NCBI RefSeq assembly: GCF_006864365.1
Contig: NZ_QHLJ01000011.1
Location: 1-42,567 of the forward strand
Direction: 5' to 3'
Source of the DNA: Campylobacter sp. MIT 99-7217
GTDB taxonomy: Bacteria; Campylobacterota; Campylobacteria; Campylobacterales; Campylobacteraceae
DNA length: 42,567 nt
Below, piece after piece: positions 7,816 to 17,647 of the stretch. The translations under genes and the position numbers were made by a program. The notes below the pieces were generated by a model, which worked only from the letters and a program-made list of their open reading frames with translations, searched no databases and had not been told where the DNA came from. How positions within the stretch are numbered: the stretch's first letter is position 1; each line of letters starts with the position of its first letter.

Positions 7816-8271
7816 TTAAGCCTTATAGTTTTTCATCGCAGCCCTTGCTTCTAAGTTTGCTTGCTTTTTCTTTAGGCTTTCGCGTTTATCGTGTAAATTT
7901 TTACCCTTTGCAAGAGCTAGGGTGGCTTTTGCTTTGTTTTTGTGGTTAAAATAAAGCTCTAAAACCACAAGCGTAAAGCCTTCTATGCTCACTTTTCCTA
8001 GAAGTTTATCAATTTGCTTGCGATGCATTAAAAGCTTTCTTGCTCCTCTTTCTTCGTGGCGGAAATGCGAATTTGTGGTATTTAGATACGAAATATGAGC
8101 ATTTAATAAAAAAAGTTCGCCTTTTATGATACGCACAAAACTATCCTTTAAATTTGCCCTACCTTGCCTTAAAGCAACAACCTCACTTCCCTTAAGCACT
8201 ATGCCAGCTTCAAATTTTTCAAGTATGCTAAAATCAAAAAGTGCTTTTTTATTTCTTGCGATGATTTTCAT
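7816..8271 (-). CDS. smpB: SsrA-binding protein SmpB
   Basis: This 151-residue protein binds tmRNA and delivers it to stalled ribosomes for trans-translation. Family motifs are clear: an N-terminal [20 protein letters not shown], the segment [20 protein letters not shown], and a C-terminal basic tail with [14 protein letters not shown]. The length is normal. The start ATG overlaps the ispE stop by four bases (ATGA), so it is translationally coupled as the penultimate gene of the pyrB operon. The tmRNA gene itself is not in this window. Confidence 0.97.
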   Translation of the reverse strand: MKIIARNKKALFDFSILEKFEAGIVLKGSEVVALRQGRANLKDSFVRIIKGELFLLNAHISYLNTTNSHFRHEERGARKLLMHRKQIDKLLGKVSIEGFTLVVLELYFNHKNKAKATLALAKGKNLHDKRESLKKKQANLEARAAMKNYKA

Positions 8272-9032
8272 TGTGCCACCTTAAAAACGCTACTTCCGCT
8301 ACCACTTAAAAAATACCCCTGATCTAAAAATTCTTTCATATCAGCATAGATTTTAACACAAGGAGCAAAAAGATCGTTTAAGATTGCATTTTGTCCCTCT
8401 TCTAGGATCTTTTTAGAGCTTTGTTTTTGCATATTTTTTGCTAAATTTAAATTCTCATAAAAATCAAACTCGCCCCTATCAAACTCATCATAAACAGCCT
8501 TAGTGGAACATTTGACATTTGGAAAAGAAAAATCAAGCCTTGGTATCACATCTTCATGCTCTTTTACAAGCTCGCCTATCCCACTTACATTTGCACTAAA
8601 AAAGCCACTTAAAAAAAATGGCACATCAGCACCCAAACAAAGCCCAAGTTGCATAAGTTTGGAATTTGAAATTTTTAAATTTAATTCTTCATTCATCATT
8701 TTTAGAAAACAAGCAGCATCAGAACTGCCTCCACCAAGTCCTGCAAAGGTGGGGATATTTTTTACAAGTTTTAAACTTAAATGCTTAAAACACTCCTCAA
8801 GCTCTCTTTCAAAGCCCTCTTTACAAAGTAAATGATAGGCTTTTTTTATGATATTATCCTCGCATTCAAAATCACTGATAATCTCAAAACCATCTTGAGT
8901 TTTTTCATAAGTCAAGCTAAGCTCATCATAAAAATTTTCAAGTAAAATAAAACGAGAATTTAAAAGATGATAGCCTCTTTTATCAATGCCAACGATTTTT
9001 AAAAAGATATTTGCCTTTGCATAAGCTTTCAT
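8268..9032 (-). CDS. ispE: 4-diphosphocytidyl-2-C-methyl-D-erythritol kinase
   Basis: IspE phosphorylates CDP-methylerythritol in the non-mevalonate isoprenoid pathway. The 254-residue protein is a GHMP kinase: it begins [13 protein letters not shown] and carries the ATP-binding glycine loop [14 protein letters not shown] at residues 94-107. The C-terminal motif [12 protein letters not shown] is also present. It starts two bases after the csrA stop and overlaps smpB by four bases. Confidence 0.95.
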   Translation of the reverse strand: MKAYAKANIFLKIVGIDKRGYHLLNSRFILLENFYDELSLTYEKTQDGFEIISDFECEDNIIKKAYHLLCKEGFERELEECFKHLSLKLVKNIPTFAGLGGGSSDAACFLKMMNEELNLKISNSKLMQLGLCLGADVPFFLSGFFSANVSGIGELVKEHEDVIPRLDFSFPNVKCSTKAVYDEFDRGEFDFYENLNLAKNMQKQSSKKILEEGQNAILNDLFAPCVKIYADMKEFLDQGYFLSGSGSSVFKVAQ

Positions 9033-9034
9033 AT

Positions 9035-9262
9035 TTATTTCTTAATTTTCTTACTCAAATCATCAAGCTTAACGCTTTTGCTTGCTATGGAATGTAAATT
9101 TTCATCTTTGATTTGATTGAGCAATTCTTTTCTTAAGATCATCAAGGATTTAGGAGCTTTGATAGCAACCTTGCTTACGCCCTTTGTACTTGAAATGATC
9201 TTAATCTCAACATCTTCTCCTATTTGTATGCTTTCGCCATCTTTTCTTGTTAAAACTAACAT
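9035..9262 (-). CDS. csrA: Carbon storage/flagellin translation regulator CsrA
   Basis: The 75-residue protein begins with the canonical [20 protein letters not shown] and contains the family VKIAIKAPKS-type segment (here [16 protein letters not shown]). CsrA is a small homodimeric RNA-binding protein that represses or stabilises mRNAs. In Campylobacter it acts on flagellin and other mRNAs and is antagonised by FliW. The C-terminal extension (about residues 55-75) is Lys- and Ser-rich. Its start overlaps the end of truB by seven bases. Confidence 0.97.
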   Translation of the reverse strand: MLVLTRKDGESIQIGEDVEIKIISSTKGVSKVAIKAPKSLMILRKELLNQIKDENLHSIASKSVKLDDLSKKIKK

Positions 9263-10074
9263 TTTTCAACCTTATTTAAAATATATTTCACAAGCTTATC
9301 TTTTACGCTGATGAGAGCAAAATTATTTTTTGTTTGTATAAAATACTCGCCATCTTCTTGAAATGCCAACTCCTCAAGAGCAATCTTAGTTCCATTTTCA
9401 AGCTTACTAACATCATCTAAAAAATTTTCTTTTACATTTAGGTATTCTAACACATTTAAACTTTTTTCTTGATTATAAACAAATTTTCCCTCGCTAAGCC
9501 TTTCTAAACTACTCAAAGTAGCGTTAATGCCAAGCTTTTTGGCAAAAATTTCACAATACGATCTTATATAAGCACCCTCGCTTACACTCAAACGCAAATT
9601 CAAAAAAGGGTGTGTGTAATGTAAAATTTCACTTGAATAAATTTGCATTTTGCAAGGTTTTAGCGGTGCTATTTCGCCCCTTTTGGCAAATTCATACGCT
9701 CTTTTTCCCTCTATTCTTTTAGCACTAAATTGAGGTGGAAAAAACTCAAGTTCGCCCAAAAGCTCATTTTTAAGCTCTTCTAAACGCTCTAGCTTAAAAG
9801 CGGGTAGGGTTTTGATCTCTGTGATATTTCTATCATCAAGGCTTAAGGATTTAACCCCCAGCCAAAGCGTGGCTTTATAGACTTTTGGGGTTTTTTTGAG
9901 AAAACGAAAAAGTTTGGTGTATTGATCAAAAGCGATGATTAAAACGCCCTTTGCAAAGGGATCTAAAGTGCCTGAGTATCCAGCCTTTTTGATCTTGTAT
10001 TTTTTCTTTAAGCTTGCCAAAAAGGCGTTAGAACTCATTTGAGCGGGTTTAAAGCCCACAAAAAGCCTATTCAT
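9256..10074 (-). CDS. truB: tRNA pseudouridine-55 synthase TruB
   Basis: TruB makes pseudouridine 55 in the T loop of tRNAs. The 272-residue protein begins [17 protein letters not shown] and carries the catalytic motif [14 protein letters not shown], with the nucleophile Asp at about residue 38. The second family motif [21 protein letters not shown] is present. It overlaps the helicase gene by four bases and csrA by seven. Confidence 0.96.
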   Translation of the reverse strand: MNRLFVGFKPAQMSSNAFLASLKKKYKIKKAGYSGTLDPFAKGVLIIAFDQYTKLFRFLKKTPKVYKATLWLGVKSLSLDDRNITEIKTLPAFKLERLEELKNELLGELEFFPPQFSAKRIEGKRAYEFAKRGEIAPLKPCKMQIYSSEILHYTHPFLNLRLSVSEGAYIRSYCEIFAKKLGINATLSSLERLSEGKFVYNQEKSLNVLEYLNVKENFLDDVSKLENGTKIALEELAFQEDGEYFIQTKNNFALISVKDKLVKYILNKVEKC

Positions 10075-12152
10075 ACAACTTTTTCCACAAAGCTTGAAAG
10101 TATGGTTCTTTCAATACCACCAAAATTTATCACAAGCCTAAAATCAGCCCCGCTTTTGCTAACATCAATCACCCGTCCTATGCCAAAAATTTTATGCTTG
10201 ATCAAATCGCCCTTTTTAAAGTCTAAATTTAAGCTTTCTTTTTGAGCAAAATCTTGTTTCAAAACAGCCTCGTTTAAAAATCTACTCTCATGCAAATAAT
10301 TTCTAGAGCCTCTGTAAAATCTTGAATTTACAGCACTCAAAACCAAGGATTTTTTTGCTCTTGTTATGGCTACATAAGCAAGTCTTCTTTCTTCTTCTAT
10401 ATCGCTTTCTTCGCTTGTTAAAGGAAAGAAATTCTCCTCAAGCCCCACGATAAAAACATGATCAAACTCAAGTCCCTTACTTGCGTGTATGCTCATCAAA
10501 AAAACACTATCCCCAAAGGCTTCATCTTGATCGCTTAAAAGAGAAATTTCATTTAAAATATCCTCCAAGCTCTCATAAAGCCCTTCTTTTATGCCCTCTT
10601 TTTTCTCAGCATAAAACTCATCGACATTTCGCACTCTATCCTCACCATTATCAAGGCTTTGATAAAATTCCTTAAGCTTAAATTTACTCTCAAGCACATC
10701 AAAGACTTTATCAAGGCTTTGAGCCTCCAAAACAGCCTTAACATTTTCTATAAAAAGCCCTAATTCCTCATCAAGTTTTTTACTAAAAAATCCACTCCCT
10801 TGCACATTACACAAGGCTTCAAATAAAGAAATTTGATTTTTTTTTGCATGTTCTTCAAGCTTGCTTAAGCTACTTTGTCCAAAGCCTCTTTTTGGGCGGT
10901 TTATAATGCGTTTAAATGAAAAATCATCGTTGGTATTGACAAAAAACCTAAGATAAGCAATGATATCCTTAATCTCAGCCCTTTCATAAAATCTCATTCC
11001 ACTAAGAATTTTAAAAGCGATTTTTTCTTTCATCAAGGCTTCTTCAAGGCTTCTTGAAAGAGCATTGACCCTGTAAAGTATGGCTATTTCATTTGCTTCT
11101 ACGCCTTTTTGCAAAAGCTTTTTGATCGCTTTAGCAATTTGCAAACTCTCGCTTTTTTCGTCTAAATTTCTATAAATTTGCACCTCATCGCCTGCTTCTC
11201 TGGTACAAAGAAGTTTTTTTCCAAGTCTTTTTTGATTGTTAGCTATAAGTGCGTTTGCTGCGTTTAAGATAGCCTTGCTTGAGCGGTAATTTTGCTCAAG
11301 TTTTACAAGCTTAACATGATCAAATTCGCTTTGAAAATTTAAGATATTTTCTATCCTAGCACCTCGCCAAGCATAAATACTTTGATCATCATCGCCCACA
11401 ACGCAGATATTTTGATGAGCGCTACAAAGATTTTGAATGAGCCTATATTGCAAGGCATTTGTATCTTGATACTCATCAACAGTGATATAATGATAAAATT
11501 TACTTTGCTCCTTTTTAAAAGCCTCGTCCTTTTCTAAAATTTCGTTGCTTAAAAGTAGCAAATCATCAAAATCCACAAAATTATGCCTCAAAAGCATTTC
11601 TTGATAAAATTGATAAGCCTTAGCGATTTGCTCAAATTTTTCTATCCTTTGGGCTTGATTTGACATGGTTTTGATAAGCTCAAGCTCTTCAAAGACTTCT
11701 TTTAGGTTTTTTGAATCATTTTTGAAATTTGAAATGGCGTTTAAAACGCTACTTGAGCTTAGTTTTGAATTTGTGCCTAAAAACTCTTTGATGATCTTTT
11801 TTTGATCGTCTGTGTCAATGACAATGAAGTTATTTTTTCTTTCTAATTTTTCTATATACATTCTTAAAAACAAAAGCCCAAATTTATGAAAGGTGCAAAG
11901 CAAGGGCGAGGCTTGAACTTGATTTTTAATAAGGCTTAAAGCCCTTGTTTTCATGACTTGTGCAGCTTTGTTTGTAAAGGTTAAAGTAAGGGTTGAGCTT
12001 GCATCAATACCCACTTCATCGATCAAGTAAGCAAGCCTTGTTGTTATGGTTTTAGTTTTTCCTGAGCCAGCACCTGCTAAGATGAGCATAGCACCATCGA
12101 TATGCTTAACTGCTTCGATTTGGCTGGGATTTAAGCCTTCTAAGAGTTTCAT
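10071..12152 (-). CDS. UvrD/PcrA-family ATP-dependent DNA helicase
   Basis: This 693-residue superfamily 1A helicase has all core motifs: Q-motif [10 protein letters not shown], Walker A AGAGSGKT (residues 26-33), motif Ia TFTNKAA, Walker B VDEYQDTN, motif [17 protein letters not shown], motif IV EQNYRSS, motif [20 protein letters not shown], and motif [15 protein letters not shown]. UvrD/PcrA enzymes unwind DNA 3' to 5' in repair and replication restart. The last part carries a short [16 protein letters not shown] segment found in PcrA-like proteins. Campylobacter encodes more than one paralogue, so I give no symbol. It overlaps both neighbours by four bases. Confidence 0.94.
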   Translation of the reverse strand: MKLLEGLNPSQIEAVKHIDGAMLILAGAGSGKTKTITTRLAYLIDEVGIDASSTLTLTFTNKAAQVMKTRALSLIKNQVQASPLLCTFHKFGLLFLRMYIEKLERKNNFIVIDTDDQKKIIKEFLGTNSKLSSSSVLNAISNFKNDSKNLKEVFEELELIKTMSNQAQRIEKFEQIAKAYQFYQEMLLRHNFVDFDDLLLLSNEILEKDEAFKKEQSKFYHYITVDEYQDTNALQYRLIQNLCSAHQNICVVGDDDQSIYAWRGARIENILNFQSEFDHVKLVKLEQNYRSSKAILNAANALIANNQKRLGKKLLCTREAGDEVQIYRNLDEKSESLQIAKAIKKLLQKGVEANEIAILYRVNALSRSLEEALMKEKIAFKILSGMRFYERAEIKDIIAYLRFFVNTNDDFSFKRIINRPKRGFGQSSLSKLEEHAKKNQISLFEALCNVQGSGFFSKKLDEELGLFIENVKAVLEAQSLDKVFDVLESKFKLKEFYQSLDNGEDRVRNVDEFYAEKKEGIKEGLYESLEDILNEISLLSDQDEAFGDSVFLMSIHASKGLEFDHVFIVGLEENFFPLTSEESDIEEERRLAYVAITRAKKSLVLSAVNSRFYRGSRNYLHESRFLNEAVLKQDFAQKESLNLDFKKGDLIKHKIFGIGRVIDVSKSGADFRLVINFGGIERTILSSFVEKVV

Positions 12153-12583
12153 TTTTTGTATTCATCTTTGAGGCTATTTAAGAACATATTTTTTGATTTT
12201 TCGATCAAATCTTGTTTTTCTTGCTTTCTTTTATAAAGAGCAAAATTAACAAAAATCACCTCTCTTCCCACTTGAATTTGATTAATAGCTCCCAAATCAA
12301 CACTTACAAAGGTAGCAAAATCATCAGGTCCAAAGCCCGCATGAAAGGTAATTTTTTCTTTTTCAAGATTTATGGATTCAAAGGTATAACCTGCTAAAAT
12401 ATACAAAGCATAGGGTTCTTTTGTGTTTAAATTTTCTGGTAGTTTTGGCTCAAAGCTTACAAAATGAGTATTTACAACTATGCCAAATTCTACATTTTGT
12501 GCCACTAAGCTTGCTATGACCTCATGACAATGCTTTATCATAAGTTTTACAAAGGAATCATTGCTTAAAATTCTTTCGCTCAT
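12149..12583 (-). CDS. Hypothetical protein resembling ClpXP adaptor SspB
   Basis: This 144-residue protein is usually left as hypothetical. By eye its middle part fits SspB: ALYILAGYTFESINLEKEKI, then TFHAGFG and FVSVDLGAINQI. This parallels the SspB pattern of a beta strand, a loop, 'F-A-FG' and 'VSVPLAAV-AI'. A leading helix and the strand VEFGIVVNTHFVSFEPKLP also fit the fold. The C-terminal 25 residues are Lys-rich, whereas typical SspB tails end with a ClpX-binding basic peptide. SspB delivers ssrA-tagged proteins to ClpXP, and smpB is in the same operon. The assignment is inference without alignment. The gene overlaps both neighbours by four bases. Confidence 0.6.
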   Translation of the reverse strand: MSERILSNDSFVKLMIKHCHEVIASLVAQNVEFGIVVNTHFVSFEPKLPENLNTKEPYALYILAGYTFESINLEKEKITFHAGFGPDDFATFVSVDLGAINQIQVGREVIFVNFALYKRKQEKQDLIEKSKNMFLNSLKDEYKK

Positions 12584-14304
12584 ATTTTTAATTCCATAAA
12601 TTCATTGATGAGCTTTTCAACCTCTTTAATCCCAAGCTCCCAAAAATTTTCATCTTCTATATCAAAACCAAAGCTTGAAATCAGTTCCTTTGGAGACTTG
12701 CTTCCCCCACTTTTAAGTAAATCAATATATAAACTTGTAAAATTTTCACAAGCCTTGCTTTTATAAAGCCCATAAAGTGCTAATACAAGAAGTTGTGCAT
12801 AAGCATAAGCATAGCAATAAAATGGCGAATGTATGAAATGTGGGATATAAGACCACCAAAGCTCATAATTTTGTGTCAAAATAACACTTTCGCCAAACAT
12901 TTTTTTAGACTCTTCTAGCCAAATTTCATTGATTTGCTCACTTTTTAGCTCTTCTTTATGCTCATGAATGCGTCTTTCAAAGGTTGTAAAATTAATCTGC
13001 CTATAAAGAGTAGCAAAAACATCTTCGATTTTAGAGGCATAAACTCCTACAAGTTCTTCTTTACTAAGCCTATCTTTAACAAAGTCAAACACAAGCATTT
13101 CAGCAAAAACTGAAGCTGTTTCAGCTGTCGTTAAAGGCGTATCTTGACTTAAAAAATTTACACTATAACTTAATTTTTGATGAATGGTATGACCAAGCTC
13201 ATGTGCTAGGGTAAATAAATCCCTATGTCTTCCGGTAAAATTAAGCATGATATAAGGGTGAGCATCAGGGGTGGTGCTGTGAGAAAAAGCTCCTCCTCTT
13301 TTATTTTCCCTAGGATAAACATCGATCCACCTTTCATCAAAGGCTTTTTTTGCGATATTTGCAAACTCAGGAGAAAAGGCATTAAATGCCTTTAAAACAA
13401 GCTCTTTGCTTTGTTCATATTTTACGCTTATTTCTTTACCGATAGGTGCGTAACGATCATAATCTTTCAAGTTTTTAAAACCTAAAATTTGCTTTTTCTT
13501 TTTATAAAAAAGACTCACAAGATCAAAATGTTTTTCAGTTGTTTTGATGAGAGCATCAACGCTTTTTTGAGTGATTTGATTGCTTATGTGTCTGGATTCT
13601 TCAGCATTTTCATAGCCTCTTAGCTCACAAACTATTTTTCTTTCGCTTTTTATCATATTAAAAACATAAGTATTTAAGTCTAAATTTGCTTTCAAAGCCT
13701 TGCTAAATTTCTTTGCAGCCTTTTTTCTGATCTTTCTATCTTCATTATAAAGCTTGCTTAGCATTTCTTCTTCGCTCAAGCTTTTGCCCTCAAAGCTCAC
13801 TCTCAAGCGACTCATATTCTCATCAAAAAGCCTTGAAAAGGCATTTGCACCCGTGTTTGAAAGATAAAGCATAATGCGTTCTTCTTTTTGGGTGAGATTG
13901 TGTTTTTTATTTTTAAGTAAATTTGAAAGATAAAAGGCATATTCGCTTAAATTTTTGATAAACTCAGCACTTTTTTCTTCATCAAGCTCGCAAAATTCAA
14001 GCTCAAAAAAGATCAAATTCTCTTCGGCTTTCTTACATTCATTTTCATATTTTGCCAAAAAACCGCCCTTGCTTGTATCGCCTGCAAAATGCAAATACAC
14101 ATAAGACATGATTTTAGATATATTTTGTAAAATTTGCTCATAAGTTTTTAAGGCTTTAGTAAATTTAGAACTATCCAAAAGCCCAAGTTTTCCCTCATAA
14201 TCACGCCTAAATTTTAAAGACTGCTCTATACTTTTTTCAAGGCAAAGCTTTAAAGCCTTTTCGTCTTCAAATAAATCCTTTAAATTCCATTCATTTTTGT
14301 GCAT
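12580..14304 (-). CDS. pepF: Oligoendopeptidase F (M3B metallopeptidase)
   Basis: This 574-residue protein carries the zinc motif HELGH (residues 368-372) in TLAHELGHTIHQ, and the third zinc ligand region TAETASVFAEMLVFD about 25 residues later. The C-terminal YAYAYAQLLVLALY and GGSKSPKELISSFGFD phrases are typical of the PepF family. It cleaves oligopeptides in the cytoplasm. It lies 12 bases downstream of pyrB and overlaps the SspB-like gene by four bases. Confidence 0.93.
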   Translation of the reverse strand: MHKNEWNLKDLFEDEKALKLCLEKSIEQSLKFRRDYEGKLGLLDSSKFTKALKTYEQILQNISKIMSYVYLHFAGDTSKGGFLAKYENECKKAEENLIFFELEFCELDEEKSAEFIKNLSEYAFYLSNLLKNKKHNLTQKEERIMLYLSNTGANAFSRLFDENMSRLRVSFEGKSLSEEEMLSKLYNEDRKIRKKAAKKFSKALKANLDLNTYVFNMIKSERKIVCELRGYENAEESRHISNQITQKSVDALIKTTEKHFDLVSLFYKKKKQILGFKNLKDYDRYAPIGKEISVKYEQSKELVLKAFNAFSPEFANIAKKAFDERWIDVYPRENKRGGAFSHSTTPDAHPYIMLNFTGRHRDLFTLAHELGHTIHQKLSYSVNFLSQDTPLTTAETASVFAEMLVFDFVKDRLSKEELVGVYASKIEDVFATLYRQINFTTFERRIHEHKEELKSEQINEIWLEESKKMFGESVILTQNYELWWSYIPHFIHSPFYCYAYAYAQLLVLALYGLYKSKACENFTSLYIDLLKSGGSKSPKELISSFGFDIEDENFWELGIKEVEKLINEFMELKI

Positions 14305-14316
14305 AATTTTCCTTTT

Positions 14317-15198
14317 TTATTGTTCTAAAATGACTTTTTTTAAAGCCGCCATTCTTATAGCTACACCATGTTTTACTTGTTTTAAAACAAGAGATCTTTC
14401 ATCAGCTAAGACCTCATCACTTATATCTACATTTCTATGAACTGGTCCTGGGTGCAAGATAATAAGCTTTTGATCCTCAATCAAATCTTTCGTGATACAA
14501 AAATCATTCGCATAGTCTTTCAAAGAGCCATAAATTTGCTTTTGATGTCTTTCAGTTTGAGTTCTAAGGCTCATTATAACATCGCTTTGCTTGATTAAAT
14601 TTTTATCAAGCTTATAAAACTGCTTCAAAGAAGTTTTTGGCATAAAATGAGGTGGTGCAACTAAGATGATTTCAAGTCCAAAACGCGTTAAAAGCTCTAT
14701 ATTTGAATTTGCTACTCTAGAATTTTTTATATCGCCTACGATGATAACTTTTTTGCCCCTTACATCGCCCTTAAAATGTTCATAAATCGTAAAAAGATCA
14801 AGTAAAGCTTGGGTTGGGTGGGCATGCTTACCATCGCCTCCGTTTAAAACAGGACAATGCACATGCTTTGCTAGGCTCAAAGGCACGCCTGAGTGCTGAT
14901 GTCTTACGACTATAGCACTAGGATTCATTGCGTCTAAATTTGCAGCTGTATCAAAAAGTGTTTCGCCCTTACTTGAGCTTGAACGCGAGACATCAAGCCT
15001 CAAAACCTTTGCATTAAGCCTTTTTGCCGCCGTTTCAAAAGACGAAAGCGTGCGTGTTGAGTTTTCAAAAAAAATCGTCGTGATACTCTTGCCCTTGAGA
15101 AGTTCTCTTGGCTTTTCATCTAAAAACTCTTTAGCGTCTTTAAAAAGTGCTAAAATTTCTTCTTTGCTAAAGTCTTTTGTCGTGATGAGATGTTTCAT
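14317..15198 (-). CDS. pyrB: Aspartate carbamoyltransferase catalytic subunit
   Basis: PyrB joins carbamoyl phosphate and aspartate in pyrimidine synthesis. The 293-residue protein has the carbamoyl-phosphate loop STRT (residues 47-50, in [13 protein letters not shown]), the RHQHSGVP segment, [12 protein letters not shown], and the aspartate-binding [11 protein letters not shown] near the end. No pyrI regulatory subunit is adjacent. It is the first gene of the long minus-strand operon, with a TAGAAT -10 element about 26 bases before the ATG. Confidence 0.97.
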   Translation of the reverse strand: MKHLITTKDFSKEEILALFKDAKEFLDEKPRELLKGKSITTIFFENSTRTLSSFETAAKRLNAKVLRLDVSRSSSSKGETLFDTAANLDAMNPSAIVVRHQHSGVPLSLAKHVHCPVLNGGDGKHAHPTQALLDLFTIYEHFKGDVRGKKVIIVGDIKNSRVANSNIELLTRFGLEIILVAPPHFMPKTSLKQFYKLDKNLIKQSDVIMSLRTQTERHQKQIYGSLKDYANDFCITKDLIEDQKLIILHPGPVHRNVDISDEVLADERSLVLKQVKHGVAIRMAALKKVILEQ

Positions 15199-15223
15199 TT
15201 ATTCTACCTTGCTTCATTTTTAA

Positions 15224-15229
15224 ATTCTA
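15224..15229 (-). promoter_or_regulatory. -10 element for the pyrB operon
   Basis: TAGAAT on the minus strand lies 26-31 bases upstream of the pyrB ATG in the sequence TTTGTTAGAATTT. Campylobacter promoters usually have a good -10 and no fixed -35, as here. It would drive pyrB through smpB. Confidence 0.5.
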
Positions 15230-15292
15230 ACAAAGATAAACTTAATAAATATTTACTTCCTAAAGATTAATTTTCATTTAATCAACTTCAAG

Positions 15293-15298
15293 TAAAAT
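15293..15298 (+). promoter_or_regulatory. Possible -10 element for metK
   Basis: TAAAAT followed by GCG lies 62 bases before the metK ATG. A start there would leave a leader of about 55 bases. The match is moderate and no other hexamer in the gap is better. Confidence 0.35.
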
Positions 15299-15359
15299 GC
15301 GTTTTATGAAAATTTGAGATTTTGTATCTTGATTTTCTAAATTTTTTTAAAGGATACTT

Positions 15360-16553
15360 ATGTATTTATTTACTTCCGAGGTGGTGAGTGCTGGACATCC
15401 TGACAAATGTGCGGACATCATTGCCGATACCATTGTGGATACGCTCTTGATTGCTGATAAGGATTCAAGAGTTGCAAGTGAGGTTTTCGTTGCAGGAAAC
15501 AAGGTTGTAATTGGAGGCGAGGTCAAATCAAAACACAAGCTAAGCAAGGCTGATTATGAAAACATAGTCAAGCAAAGCCTTGCAAAGATAGGTTATGATG
15601 GCAAATCAAGCTTTACCAAAGAACAGTGCCTTCATCCTGATGATTTAGAAGTTTTGGTTTTTTTAAGAGAGCAAAGCCCTGATATTAATCAAGGAGTTGA
15701 TCAAAAAAGCGGAGAAATAGGAGCTGGGGATCAGGGCATTATGTTTGGTTTTGCAAGTAATGAGGCAGCTGAGTTTATGCCAGCAGCCATTTCTTATGCC
15801 AGAATGCTTTGTGATAAGGTCTATGAGTATGCTAAGGCTCATCCAAATGAGCTTGGGGTGGATATTAAAACCCAGGTTACTATTGATTATGAGAGCAAGG
15901 AAAATTTTGAAAATTGTAAGCCAAAAAGCATACATACCATAGTTATTTCAGCTCCTTGTGTTGAAAATATGGCTATAGATAAGCTTAGAGCCTTGATAAA
16001 CAAGCTCATCTTAGAAACAAATTTACCAAAAGAACTTTTTGATCCTAACAAAACTAGAATTTTAATCAATCCCACTGGAAAATATGTAAATCACAGCTCC
16101 TTACACGATAGTGGTCTTACAGGGCGTAAGCTCATTGTTGATAGCTTTGGAGGATATTCTCCTATTGGAGGTGGCGCTCAGTCAAGCAAGGATTATACTA
16201 AGGTTGATAGAAGTGGGCTTTATGCAGCAAGATGGCTTGCTAAAAATATAGTAGCAGCAGGACTTGCTAAAAAATGCGTGGTGCAGCTAAGTTATGCTAT
16301 AGGAGTGGCTGAACCAACCTCAGTAAGTGTTGATTGTATGGGGACAAATACTAGGCTTGATGATAATTTTTTAAGCGATTTTGTGATTAAAAGCTTTGCT
16401 CTTACTCCAAATTGGATAAAGAATAAATTTGAGCTAGATAAGCCAAGGGCTGGGCATTTTTTATATGCTGATGTAGCAGCCAGAGGTCAGGTGGGACAAA
16501 AGGATTATCCTTGGGAAAGACTTGATGCCATAGAGCTTTTTAAGGGACTTTAA
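15360..16553 (+). CDS. metK: S-adenosylmethionine synthetase
   Basis: MetK makes AdoMet from methionine and ATP. The 397-residue protein has the signature GHPDKCADIIADTIVD near residues 12-27, the hexapeptide GAGDQG at about 121-126 (in GAGDQGIMFGFA), and GGGAQSSKDYTKVDR in the C-terminal half, which corresponds to the GGGAFSGKD motif. The last residues PWERLDAIELFKGL are normal. It is divergent from pyrB and is followed by a strong terminator. Confidence 0.97.
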   Translation: MYLFTSEVVSAGHPDKCADIIADTIVDTLLIADKDSRVASEVFVAGNKVVIGGEVKSKHKLSKADYENIVKQSLAKIGYDGKSSFTKEQCLHPDDLEVLVFLREQSPDINQGVDQKSGEIGAGDQGIMFGFASNEAAEFMPAAISYARMLCDKVYEYAKAHPNELGVDIKTQVTIDYESKENFENCKPKSIHTIVISAPCVENMAIDKLRALINKLILETNLPKELFDPNKTRILINPTGKYVNHSSLHDSGLTGRKLIVDSFGGYSPIGGGAQSSKDYTKVDRSGLYAARWLAKNIVAAGLAKKCVVQLSYAIGVAEPTSVSVDCMGTNTRLDDNFLSDFVIKSFALTPNWIKNKFELDKPRAGHFLYADVAARGQVGQKDYPWERLDAIELFKGL

Positions 16554-16560
16554 AAAATTA

Positions 16561-16592
16561 ATGGTGTATTTGGATCAAATACACCATATTTT
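16561..16592 (+). terminator. Rho-independent terminator after metK
   Basis: A perfect 12-base stem, ATGGTGTATTTG paired with CAAATACACCAT, encloses a 3-base GAT loop at 16561-16587. A T-rich stretch (ATTTTT) follows. It ends the metK transcript. Confidence 0.85.
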
Positions 16593-16746
16593 TAAAATTT
16601 AATACTAAATTATATCAAATATCATTTTTTTATTTATCTAAAAAGGTTAAAAATCTTTAGCTATCAGCTTTTATTTAAATTAAAATTCTCAAAGTAAAGT
16701 AAAGGTATATTTCTCATTCATTTCAGTTCTTATTTATTTTAAAAAT

Positions 16747-16752
16747 GATAAT
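16747..16752 (+). promoter_or_regulatory. Possible -10 for the lipoprotein pair
   Basis: GATAAT preceded by T (TGATAAT) lies 41 bases before the ATG at 16793, within very AT-rich DNA carrying T-rich runs about 10 bases apart upstream. This is typical of Campylobacter promoters. The 240-base gap from metK otherwise holds only the terminator. Confidence 0.4.
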
Positions 16753-16792
16753 ATTTAATAAAAATTTGCAATACACTTTGGGGAGATATCTT

Positions 16793-17647
16793 ATGAAAAA
16801 ATACCTTATTTTACTTGTATCTATGCTTGTTTTTTGGGGTTGTTCTACAAAGCAAGAAAAGGTTCTTGATAAGCTAGAAAATCAAACAAGTTTTAGCATT
16901 AAAGACAATCTTGAAGCTAAAGACATTAGCTATAATGAGCTTATAGAAAAATTAAAAGATTATGATATTGTCATTATTGGAGAATTTCATGACAATGTTG
17001 ATCATCATCTTGCAGAACTTGCTCTTGTTAAAAGTCTAGAAACTTATGGAAAACGCAGTGTTGCCTTTGAAATGTTTAACACAGATAGACAAAAATTTAT
17101 AGATAAGGCAAAGACAAATAAAGACAAAATAGAAGCAAAAGATTTAGCTAAAGCCTTACACTGGCAAGAAGATTGGTATTGGGAAGATTATCAAAATGTC
17201 GTTTCTTATGTATTTTACTCAGACAATAAACTTCTTGCTGCAAATTTAAATGAAAAAGAACTTGATCTCATTTATAGCGGAAAAAAGCTAAAGCCCTTAA
17301 AAGGCGAGCTTTCAACCTCTTTAGAAGTAAAAACCAAGCTTAAAGATCTTATCAATAGCTTTCATTCTATGTCAGAAGAAGCTTCAAATACCTTTGTAGA
17401 AATGCAAATGAGAAAAGATCGCTCTATGGCTGAAGTGCTTTTAAAATCTAAAGAGCCTGTTATTTTAATTTGTGGAATGTTTCATGCAAGCAAAGATGTA
17501 GGCATTACTTTACATATCAAAGACTTAGATAAGACAAATAAAAAGGTTGCTGTCATCGCTCTTGATCCTGAAGGTATGAGCAATGCAAATACAGAAGCTG
17601 ATTTTGTTTTTCACATAAACTACAAAGATGACGAGGAGAAAAAATGA
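16793..17647 (+). CDS. chaN: ChaN-like haem/iron-associated lipoprotein
   Basis: The product is 284 residues from ATG 16793, which follows the ribosome site GGGGAG. An in-frame ATG 48 bases upstream has none. The N-terminus KKYLILLVSMLVFWGC is a lipoprotein signal with Cys at about residue 17. The ChaN core follows: VIIGEFHDNVDHHLAELALV (the GE-HD motif), VAFEMFN, HWQEDWYWEDYQ and VILICGMFHASKDVGI. C. jejuni ChaN binds paired haems and is outer-membrane linked. The stop overlaps the next ATG (ATGA), so the two lipoproteins are coupled. Confidence 0.85.
   Translation: MKKYLILLVSMLVFWGCSTKQEKVLDKLENQTSFSIKDNLEAKDISYNELIEKLKDYDIVIIGEFHDNVDHHLAELALVKSLETYGKRSVAFEMFNTDRQKFIDKAKTNKDKIEAKDLAKALHWQEDWYWEDYQNVVSYVFYSDNKLLAANLNEKELDLIYSGKKLKPLKGELSTSLEVKTKLKDLINSFHSMSEEASNTFVEMQMRKDRSMAEVLLKSKEPVILICGMFHASKDVGITLHIKDLDKTNKKVAVIALDPEGMSNANTEADFVFHINYKDDEEKK

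Noticed and set aside
8503-8835. A 110-codon plus-strand frame inside ispE
   Set aside because: It is antisense to a clear ispE with intact motifs and has no promoter or ribosome site.
16745-16792. ChaN start at ATG 16745
   Set aside because: ATG 16793 has GGGGAG at the right distance and gives a standard lipoprotein signal; the upstream one would bury it.
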